Positions 1 through 4,264 of a DNA stretch of 7,505 bases are shown piece by piece. The position numbers and the translations under genes were made by a program. Location of the stretch: the NCBI GenBank assembly GCA_964483045.1, contig CAYZZK010000047.1, positions 1 through 7,505 on the forward strand, given 5' to 3'. Each line of letters opens with the position of its first letter. Within the stretch, counting starts at the first letter, position 1. This DNA comes from JBBTYG01 sp964483045. GTDB lineage: Bacteria > Patescibacteriota > Minisyncoccia > UBA6257 > 2-01-FULL-56-20. The notes under the pieces were generated by a model. The model was not told where the DNA came from and ran no database searches. It saw only the letters and a program-made list of their open reading frames with translations.

Positions 1-15
1 GGTCAGGGACGGCCA

Positions 16-47
16 CCTCTCCCGTCTCCACCTTCCGGACGGGGAGG
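16..47. repeat. GC-rich imperfect inverted repeat at window start
   Basis: The arm CCTCTCCCGTC (16-26) pairs with GACGGGGAGG (38-47) over 10 bp with one bulged T, around an 11-nt loop. Positions 1-70 are much richer in G and C than the rest of the window, C-rich first and then G-rich. This resembles the CCTC/GAGG-type palindromic intergenic repeats common in bacterial genomes. Frame 1 is open from the window edge to a TGA at 82-84 and would encode a Pro/Gly/Glu-rich tail, so the repeat could lie in the 3' end of a gene entering from the left. The low complexity of that peptide makes me doubt it, and I do not call a CDS. Confidence 0.4.
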
Positions 48-94
48 AAGTGAGGGGGGAGGAGAACCAGAGCAGAGTAAATGAAATTATGAAC

Positions 95-126
95 AAAAAG
101 AGGCGCTTCTTGCGAAGCGCTTTTTT
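95..126. terminator. Bidirectional intrinsic terminator
   Basis: A perfect 7-bp stem, GCGCTTC (103-109) with GAAGCGC (114-120), encloses a TTGC loop. It is followed by six T on the plus strand (121-126) and preceded by an A run (95-99), which becomes a T run on the minus strand. It can therefore end transcripts from both sides: whatever enters from the left, and the minus-strand zinc-ribbon gene that stops at 150. Confidence 0.85.
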
Positions 127-149
127 GTTGGTTCTACGGCTGGATATGG

Positions 150-350
150 TTACCGCGGCTCATAAAAACATCGCGGACATTGGGGTATCCGGATAGTCGG
201 AGACGCCACGAGAATTTTCATTGCGGTGTGGCACCGTGGGCATTTCTCTGCGGAAGAATCAGAGAGTTGGGCTACTTTAGTATCGTTCGCTCCAAACGGC
301 TTAAGGACTGTAATTGCAGCCGCTAGCATATGCGGAATATTGAGGTACAT
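150..350 (-). CDS. Small zinc-ribbon protein, function unknown
   Basis: This 66-residue protein has a C-terminal four-cysteine zinc-ribbon-like module: CPRC at 37-40 and CPRC at 58-61, with 17 residues between the pairs. The N-terminal half (1-34) is featureless. I do not recognise a named family; small proteins with two CxxC knuckles often bind nucleic acid or protein, but no function can be assigned. Signals support a real gene despite its size: a promoter-like pair upstream on the minus strand (TTGAAA 436-431, 16-bp spacer, TATTAT 414-409), an AAAGGA Shine-Dalgarno-like site 10 nt before the ATG, and a terminator (95-126) just beyond the stop. It diverges from mnmA. The alternative start at residue 8 would not affect the zinc module. 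Confidence 0.65.
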   Translation of the reverse strand: MYLNIPHMLAAAITVLKPFGANDTKVAQLSDSSAEKCPRCHTAMKILVASPTIRIPQCPRCFYEPR

Positions 351-408
351 GTCGCATTCATCCTTTCTAGTGGTTCAGCTGGTGAAATTTTTTCGAACCG
401 CTATCTAC

Positions 409-436
409 ATAATAAAGAAATAGAATAAAATTTCAA
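409..436 (-). promoter_or_regulatory. Sigma-70-type promoter for the zinc-ribbon gene
   Basis: Reading the minus strand, the -35 box is TTGAAA (436-431), then a 16-bp spacer, then the -10 box TATTAT (414-409); each box is one base off consensus. Predicted transcript start is near 402, giving a leader of about 50 nt that carries the AAAGGA site at 366-361. It lies back to back with the mnmA promoter. Confidence 0.6.
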
Positions 437-459
437 CAGTGTGCATAAGTATGAGGATT

Positions 460-488
460 TTGCCATACGCGAATTTTTAAATTAGAAT
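460..488 (+). promoter_or_regulatory. Promoter for mnmA
   Basis: The -35 box is TTGCCA (460-465), followed by exactly 17 bp and then TAGAAT (483-488). Each box differs from consensus at one position. The expected start of transcription is about 494-496, only 2-4 nt before the ATG at 498, so the mRNA would be leaderless or nearly so. Confidence 0.65.
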
Positions 489-497
489 ATCCCCGCT

Positions 498-1682
498 ATG
501 AAACCAGAAACAGTATCAACCATTCGGCTTCGCTCGGGCTTTTCGAACATGCCCCAAAAACCGAAACGAGTTTTTACCGCAATGTCGGGCGGAGTGGATT
601 CATCCGTCGCCGCGCTGCTTTTAAAGAACGAGGGCTATGACGTCGTCGGCGTTTTCATGCGCTGTTTTAATGTGGATGGCTGCCAGGATCGGGATGCGGA
701 GGACGCGCGTCGGGTTGCGGAAAACTTGAACATCCCGTTTTACGTGTGGGATTTCGAGAAAGAGTATAAAAAGAAAGTCGTGAAATACATGGTGGACGGA
801 TATCGAAACGGGATAACGCCGAATCCGGATGTGATGTGCAATAAAGAAATAAAGTTCGGATTGTTTTTCGATCAAGCGATTGCCGCGGGGGCGGATTATG
901 TGGCGACGGGACATTACGTGCGCGTGCGGCGCGCCAATAGTAAACTGCGAATGGCAAATAATAAAAAACCATTAGCTATAAGCTACAAGCTATTAGCAGC
1001 GATTGATTCCAATAAGGATCAATCCTATTTCCTCTGGACGCTCACGCAGGCGCAGCTTTCACGCTGCCTGTTTCCGATAGGGGACTATCTGAAACCGGAG
1101 GTGCGGGCGATTGCGCGGAAGGCGGGACTGCCGACTGCGAATAAGAAAGACTCACAGGGGATTTGTTTTTTGGGCGATGTGCCGATTGCAGATTTTTTGA
1201 GGATTTATATCCGGCCGAAGCGCGGAGAAATACATACGCTCTCCGGGCAAAAAATCGGCAAACACGAAGGTGTGTATTTTTACACGATCGGGCAGAGGCA
1301 CGGTCTCGATTTAAAAGATAAGAATTATGAATTGGGAATTACGGGTGAGCATAAAACTCTGCCTCATTATGTTTCAGAGAAGGATGTAAAAACAAACACG
1401 CTTGTCGTTGCGGAAGGTGAAGACAATAAAGCGCTGTACAAAAAAGAAGTCACGCTCGCGAATGTTAACTTTATCAACCCAGTTATTGATAATAAGTCAC
1501 CAGTTTCCGTTCTCGCTCGTGTGCGATATAGGCAGCCAGTGAGCGAAGCGCGACTCGTCATAAGTCATAAGTCTAGTGCGGGGTTGGTCTTTAAAAACCC
1601 ACAGAAATTTGTTGCGTCCGGCCAGTCTGCAGTTTTCTATACAAAGAAAGGCGAAATGCTGGGCGGAGGGGTTATCCTTTAG
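498..1682 (+). CDS. mnmA: tRNA-specific 2-thiouridylase MnmA
   Basis: MnmA uses ATP and a relayed sulfur to make 2-thiouridine at U34 of tRNA-Lys, -Glu and -Gln in the cytoplasm. The product (394 aa) has the PP-loop SGGVDSS at 30-36, catalytic cysteine C114 in NPDVMCNKEIKFG, the GHYVR block at 138-142, DSNKDQSYFL at 170-179 and the second catalytic cysteine C223 in GICFLG. The C-terminal barrel ends in GQSAVFY and GGGVIL, as usual. The family is typically about 360-370 aa; the excess is an N-terminal extension of about 17 residues plus an insertion of about 13 residues at 143-169, which contains a heptamer repeat. The start at 498 fits the promoter as a leaderless start, but M18 (549) would give a more typical N-terminus. 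Neither start has a Shine-Dalgarno site. Confidence 0.95.
   Translation: MKPETVSTIRLRSGFSNMPQKPKRVFTAMSGGVDSSVAALLLKNEGYDVVGVFMRCFNVDGCQDRDAEDARRVAENLNIPFYVWDFEKEYKKKVVKYMVDGYRNGITPNPDVMCNKEIKFGLFFDQAIAAGADYVATGHYVRVRRANSKLRMANNKKPLAISYKLLAAIDSNKDQSYFLWTLTQAQLSRCLFPIGDYLKPEVRAIARKAGLPTANKKDSQGICFLGDVPIADFLRIYIRPKRGEIHTLSGQKIGKHEGVYFYTIGQRHGLDLKDKNYELGITGEHKTLPHYVSEKDVKTNTLVVAEGEDNKALYKKEVTLANVNFINPVIDNKSPVSVLARVRYRQPVSEARLVISHKSSAGLVFKNPQKFVASGQSAVFYTKKGEMLGGGVIL
974..997 (+). repeat. Tandem heptamer repeat inside mnmA
   Basis: Three consecutive 7-bp units, AGCTATA, AGCTACA and AGCTATT, plus a partial AGC, lie in an AT-rich patch of mnmA. They encode part of the extra residues 143-169 that are missing from the E. 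coli enzyme between the GHYVR and DSNKDQS blocks. Three 7-bp units equal 21 bp, so the reading frame is kept. Confidence 0.6.
1558..1573 (+). repeat. Second, shorter heptamer repeat in mnmA
   Basis: Two exact copies of TCATAAG (1558-1564 and 1565-1571) plus TC lie in the part of mnmA that encodes the C-terminal barrel (around ISHKSS). Here the protein length matches E. coli MnmA, so this is a repeat without a net insertion. Confidence 0.4.
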
Positions 1683-1697
1683 ATTCTTAAAAATTAA

Positions 1698-1722
1698 CGA
1701 GGCTCACTTTGGGTGAGCCTCG
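1698..1722. terminator. Shared hairpin terminator between convergent genes
   Basis: A perfect 10-bp stem, CGAGGCTCAC (1698-1707) with GTGAGCCTCG (1713-1722), encloses a 5-nt loop. On the minus strand it is followed by a T-rich tract (TTAATTTTTAAG), so it is a good terminator for the membrane-protein gene ending at 1742. On the plus strand the following ATCGTTGTTG is only moderately T-rich, so its effect on mnmA is less certain. Confidence 0.75.
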
Positions 1723-1741
1723 ATCGTTGTTGTGATTTCCG

Positions 1742-2329
1742 TCATACGGAGCGGAGTTTCAAAACCCCAATGAGCCAGATGAGCGCTGTGCATACCGTCG
1801 GCGGTATGATATTTCCCATGGTCCACACTTTTCCGGTGCAATACCATCCGGGCTGAACCGTACCGAGAAAAACATGCGCAGTAAGGACGGACGATATAAT
1901 CCAAACGACCTGCGGAGGTATAACGGAAAGAACATAGAGCATCAGCAGGGTGAGCTGAATTGTCATGTAGAAGACATGAAGCCATCCTGCAAGAGTGAAG
2001 CTGGTGACGCTATTGGCATTGAACATGTGGCCTCTGGTTTCCGATTCACGTAGCCAATCAGCCCACTTCCAATGAATTAATACGGTAATGACGCAGTTGA
2101 CGAACATCATTACCGATATCGGGAGAAGCTCTCCCTTGATTGTCAGATACGGCCACAGAAAGCCGTTAACCACCGGGAGCAGCAGAAGATCTCCCCACAT
2201 CCCGCCGTGGTTGATAAACCCCATCGTTATCCATCGATTCTTTGCAAACGTTCCTTCTACGAATGAAATGAACGCTTGCATGGCGACAAAAACGATCGTT
2301 GCGACACAAGCAGCTATGCTGAATTTCAT
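1742..2329 (-). CDS. Polytopic membrane protein, function unknown
   Basis: This 195-residue protein is mostly hydrophobic, with about six likely membrane segments by eye: about 3-23, 45-63, 69-87, 113-137, 141-158 and 172-192. Polar residues stand out within or beside them: the HGGMWGD block at 41-47, then H86, H101, H118 and H152. A histidine-rich membrane core suggests possible metal or cofactor binding, but I do not recognise the family and assign no function. The start is well supported: AAAGGGGGC sits 4 nt before the ATG on the minus strand, and a promoter lies upstream (TTGACA, 18-bp spacer, TACTAT). With the gene at 150-350 it is one of only two in the window with an obvious Shine-Dalgarno site. 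It converges on mnmA and diverges from the flavoprotein gene. Confidence 0.8.
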   Translation of the reverse strand: MKFSIAACVATIVFVAMQAFISFVEGTFAKNRWITMGFINHGGMWGDLLLLPVVNGFLWPYLTIKGELLPISVMMFVNCVITVLIHWKWADWLRESETRGHMFNANSVTSFTLAGWLHVFYMTIQLTLLMLYVLSVIPPQVVWIISSVLTAHVFLGTVQPGWYCTGKVWTMGNIIPPTVCTALIWLIGVLKLRSV

Positions 2330-2372
2330 ACCGCCCCCTTTCGTTGTTTTTTATTAAGGTTGAACTGAAAAA

Positions 2373-2402
2373 ATAGTACAATACTTATGCATATGATGTC
2401 AA
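2373..2402 (-). promoter_or_regulatory. Promoter for the membrane-protein gene
   Basis: On the minus strand there is a perfect -35 box TTGACA (2402-2397), an 18-bp spacer and a weak -10 box TACTAT (2378-2373). The expected start is near 2366, leaving a leader of about 37 nt with a strong AAGGGGG Shine-Dalgarno site. It is separated by about 40 bp from the divergent promoter of the flavoprotein gene. Confidence 0.6.
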
Positions 2403-2442
2403 GATCTCGCAGGCATGTCCAATTTCTATTGCAAGGATTATC

Positions 2443-2451
2443 TGATAAAAT
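2443..2451 (+). promoter_or_regulatory. Extended -10 promoter for the flavoprotein gene
   Basis: TGATAAAAT (2443-2451) has the TGn extension and a -10 box one base off TATAAT. No convincing -35 lies upstream, as is usual for extended -10 promoters. The predicted transcript start of 2457-2459 is directly before the ATG at 2460, which supports that start and a leaderless mRNA. Confidence 0.5.
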
Positions 2452-2459
2452 CCAAGCTG

Positions 2460-3383
2460 ATGAGCGATGTTTTTGATCTTATCGTGATAGGTGCGGGGCC
2501 CGCGGCGTGGACAGCGGCAACATTTTTGGTGCGCGCGGGCGTGAAGGCGCTGGTGATCGGCTTGGACGAACAAAGTCCGCTTGCCGATGCGGTAGATGTT
2601 AAAAATTATCCCGGCTTTCCGGATGGGATTTCCGGTCGAATATTGCTCGATAATTTTATCGAGCAGGGCAAAACGCAGGGAGCGGAATTTATCCACGAGG
2701 AAGTGGTACATACGGAAAAGCGCGACGATGGCGCGTTCCTTGTCCGTACCGCGTCGCGAAAAGAATTTTCCGGGAAGCACTTGATCCTCGCGCATGGGGC
2801 AAACTACATCAAGGCAAATCTTCCTGGCGAAAAACAGTATATGGGCAAGGGCGTCCATTACTGCGCTCTCTGTGATGGGCCAATATATAAAAATAAGAGT
2901 ATCGCGGTTCTTGGAAATGGAAGCTTGGCAGCAGAAGAAGCAGTAGAGCTTTCTGCATACGCGAAAGAAGTAAAAATCGTTTCTCATAGCCCGCGGGTCA
3001 ACTTTTCTCCGGAGTATACCGCCGTGCTTAAAGAAAAGAATATTCCGGTACTGGCGCGCAGAGTAAAAAAGATTTCCGGAGACGAAGCAAGAGCCAATTC
3101 AATAATGCTCGATGACGAGAGTGTGGTTTCCTTCGACGCATTGTTTATTTCTCTGGGCGTTGCGTCATCGCAGATGTTTTCACAAAAGCTGGGTTTGGAG
3201 TGCTCCGGTGATTTTATAAAAGTGGATGAAAATATGAGAACGAGTGCTCCGGGCGTATGGGCTGTCGGCATGGCTCGCGGGGGAGTGAATCAGATTGTAA
3301 AATCCGTTGGGGATGGAGGCATTGCCGCGGTGGATATAATTAAACAAATCAAAGGACTTCCTGGCTATATTGATCAAACGTAA
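2460..3383 (+). CDS. trxB: Thioredoxin-reductase-like FAD flavoprotein
   Basis: This 307-aa member of the low-molecular-weight thioredoxin reductase family passes electrons from a nicotinamide cofactor through FAD to a CxxC disulfide. Visible are the FAD-binding GAGPAA at 11-16, the redox pair C135-A-L-C138 followed by DG, and a second nucleotide fold at GNGSLAAEEA (152-161). The open frame reaches back to an ATG at 2415, but starting at 2460 places the cysteines at the same numbers as in E. coli TrxB and fits the promoter. Two family hallmarks are missing: the HRRxxxR that reads the NADPH 2'-phosphate is SHSPRVN (175-181), and the FAD-contacting Asp near the C-terminus is M271 in AVGMARGG. 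It may use NADH or another donor, and its partner may not be thioredoxin. The corrinoid adenosyltransferase gene follows 22 bp downstream. Confidence 0.85.
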   Translation: MSDVFDLIVIGAGPAAWTAATFLVRAGVKALVIGLDEQSPLADAVDVKNYPGFPDGISGRILLDNFIEQGKTQGAEFIHEEVVHTEKRDDGAFLVRTASRKEFSGKHLILAHGANYIKANLPGEKQYMGKGVHYCALCDGPIYKNKSIAVLGNGSLAAEEAVELSAYAKEVKIVSHSPRVNFSPEYTAVLKEKNIPVLARRVKKISGDEARANSIMLDDESVVSFDALFISLGVASSQMFSQKLGLECSGDFIKVDENMRTSAPGVWAVGMARGGVNQIVKSVGDGGIAAVDIIKQIKGLPGYIDQT

Positions 3384-3405
3384 TTTCTGCCGCTAATTGC
3401 TATAA

Positions 3406-3927
3406 ATGCTCATTATTTTCACTGGTGACGGAAAAGGCAAAACGACTGCTTCCTTAGGGCAGGCGGTGCGGGCGGTCGGGCGCGGGAAAAACGTCCTGAT
3501 GATCCAGTTTATCAAAGGACCGTGGCAATCGGGGGAGGATTTGGCGGAAATCGGAAAGCGCGGCGGCGGCGGCAAATTTGAGCTCAAAAAAATGGGCTTG
3601 GGGTTTGTGGGAATTTTAGGGGATCAGTTGCCGCGGGAAGAACATGCCAAGGCCGCCAAAAAGGCGCTGGAATATTTTAAGGCAGAATTGCCGAAGCGAG
3701 ATCTTATAATTCTGGATGAGGTGAATGTGGCGATCTCCCTCGATCTGATAACGGCAAAAGAAGTTATCGCCGCGATCGGCGATCTGCCGAAGGACAAGCT
3801 GATCGTTCTCACCGGCCGCGGCGCGCCGCAGGAGTTTTTGGACGCCGCTGACCTCGTAACGGAAATGAAGGATATAAAGCATCCGTTTTGGGGCGGCGAA
3901 CTGGGCAAGGCGGGCGTGGAATTTTGA
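3406..3927 (+). CDS. cobO: Corrinoid adenosyltransferase (BtuR/CobO/CobA type)
   Basis: This enzyme class transfers the 5'-deoxyadenosyl group of ATP to cob(I)alamin to make adenosylcobalamin. The 173-aa product has the family's distinctive P-loop TGDGKGKTT (6-14), a Walker B-like LIILDE (100-105), the LTGRGAP block (135-142) and the closing KHPFWGGELGKAGVEF, which matches the usual KHPF...G.EF tail. It is somewhat shorter than E. coli BtuR (196 aa) because the N-terminal extension is absent. No Shine-Dalgarno site precedes the ATG, and it lies 22 bp after the flavoprotein, so co-transcription is likely. That pairing is suggestive because the cobalt must be reduced to Co(I) before adenosylation, but a link is only inferred. 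No cobalamin biosynthesis or B12-dependent enzyme gene is in view. Confidence 0.9.
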   Translation: MLIIFTGDGKGKTTASLGQAVRAVGRGKNVLMIQFIKGPWQSGEDLAEIGKRGGGGKFELKKMGLGFVGILGDQLPREEHAKAAKKALEYFKAELPKRDLIILDEVNVAISLDLITAKEVIAAIGDLPKDKLIVLTGRGAPQEFLDAADLVTEMKDIKHPFWGGELGKAGVEF

Positions 3928-3936
3928 TTCGCCCGG

Positions 3937-4076
3937 AGGACTTGACACGGGGAAAGAGCCGTGCAACTATGAGCGGGTTGGTTAGGGTGTGACCTAGTCT
4001 TCATCGACCGGTTTGAGTCCTTAGCTATAACGGGCCCGGAGCTGTGCATCTACATTGCTTCGGGCCTATTTATTTT
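3937..4076 (+). ncRNA. Structured RNA unit 1 of a tandem pair, unknown class
   Basis: This non-coding unit shares its order of elements with unit 2 (4104-4215). Elements by eye: a closing stem AGGACT (3937-3942) with AGTCCT (4016-4021); hairpin P1, CACGG (3946-3950) with CCGTG (3959-3963), around a GGAAAGAG loop; the shared linker GTGCAAC-Y-ATGA; hairpin P2, made of GGTTG/CGACC (3976-3980/4005-4009) and TAGG/CCTA (3983-3986/3993-3996) with an asymmetric 3' bulge containing TCTT; then the terminator at 4033-4076. It matches no class I can name: no T-box sequence, B12 box, RNase P, SRP or tmRNA signature. It could be a riboswitch-like attenuator or a free small RNA. TTGACA at 3942-3947 looks like a -35 box, but no good -10 follows. 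Confidence 0.55.
4033..4076 (+). terminator. Intrinsic terminator of RNA unit 1
   Basis: A 10-bp stem, GGCCCGGAGC (4033-4042) with GCTTCGGGCC (4057-4066) and one G-U pair, encloses a 14-nt loop. The T-rich tail TATTTATTTT (4067-4076) follows. Confidence 0.75.
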
Positions 4077-4103
4077 GGGCGCTGGTTACTGCGAGCGTAA
4101 TTA

Positions 4104-4215
4104 TTGACGCCGGAAAAAATCTGTGCAACCATGATCGTGTCGGCTAGGATCGTTTCCTCTTAGCCGCAAATCTGGGTCCGGGAGTTTTGCAAAAGTCTCT
4201 CGGGCCCTTTTAATT
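4104..4215 (+). ncRNA. Structured RNA unit 2 of a tandem pair, unknown class
   Basis: The unit begins with TTGACG (unit 1: TTGACA), then a GGAAAAAAT stretch, CTGTGCAACCATGATCG (unit 1: CCGTGCAACTATGAGCG), and a GTCGGCTAGG block (unit 1: GTTGGTTAGG). Hairpin P2 is strong here: CGGCTA (4141-4146) with TAGCCG (4161-4166), continued by GGA/TCC (4147-4149/4155-4157), with a TCT bulge on the 3' side. P2 is kept in both units while its bases differ, which suggests a selected RNA structure. P1 is weak in this copy, and the closing stem of unit 1 is not obvious. It ends in its own terminator just upstream of the aspS promoter. Confidence 0.5.
4174..4211 (+). terminator. Intrinsic terminator of RNA unit 2
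   Basis: An 11-bp stem, GGGTCCGGGAG (4174-4184) with CTCTCGGGCCC (4197-4207) and two G-U pairs, encloses the loop TTTTGCAAAAGT. TTTT and then AATTT follow. The stem sequence resembles the unit 1 terminator (GGGCC and CGGG blocks). Confidence 0.8.
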
Positions 4216-4220
4216 TCAAG

Positions 4221-4249
4221 TTGCTTCTGGCTTTTCCGGGACGTATAAT
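4221..4249 (+). promoter_or_regulatory. Promoter for aspS-ndk
   Basis: TTGCTT (4221-4226), a spacer of exactly 17 bp, and a perfect TATAAT (4244-4249). The expected transcript start is about 4256, giving a leader of only about 9 nt before the aspS ATG at 4265, with no Shine-Dalgarno site. It starts right after the terminator of RNA unit 2, so aspS need not be transcribed through the RNA units. Confidence 0.75.
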
Positions 4250-4264
4250 CTACAAATACAATAT

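Noticed and set aside
2..198. Long open frame from the left edge running through the terminator at 95-126
   Set aside because: It crosses a strong bidirectional terminator, overlaps the supported minus-strand zinc-ribbon gene and has no recognisable protein features.
226..423. 65-codon plus-strand frame
   Set aside because: It is antisense to the zinc-ribbon gene and its promoter, and its product has no family features; the minus strand has the promoter, ribosome-binding site and terminator.
621..972. Minus-strand frames of about 100 codons inside mnmA
   Set aside because: They are antisense to a fully conserved enzyme, and their Arg/Pro/His-rich translations are typical of shadow frames.
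2088..2357. 89-codon plus-strand frame opposite the membrane protein
   Set aside because: The minus-strand frame has a membrane-protein pattern, a promoter and a strong ribosome-binding site; the plus frame has none.
2415..2459. Upstream ATG at 2415 for the flavoprotein gene
   Set aside because: The extra 15 residues are not family-like, and the extended -10 at 2443-2451 would start transcription downstream of it.
3398..3406. TGCTATAAA resembling an extended -10 promoter just before cobO
   Set aside because: It overlaps the ATG at 3406, so transcription would start inside the gene and lose the start before the P-loop; cobO is more likely read from the upstream gene's promoter.
3983..3996. 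AGGGTGTGACC resembling the T-box sequence AGGGTGGNACCGCG, attractive because aspS is downstream
   Set aside because: The core GG and the GCG end do not match, unit 2 has nothing similar at the same place, and no Asp specifier stem I could be recognised.
3971..4020. tRNA-like look (GGTTGGTTAG and GGTTTGAGTCC) in RNA unit 1
   Set aside because: No 7-bp acceptor stem, anticodon arm or T-arm of the right spacing can be drawn, and unit 2 lacks the tRNA-like bases.
3624..4049. 141-codon minus-strand frame covering cobO and RNA unit 1
   Set aside because: It is antisense to a clear BtuR/CobO gene and has a low-plausibility composition.
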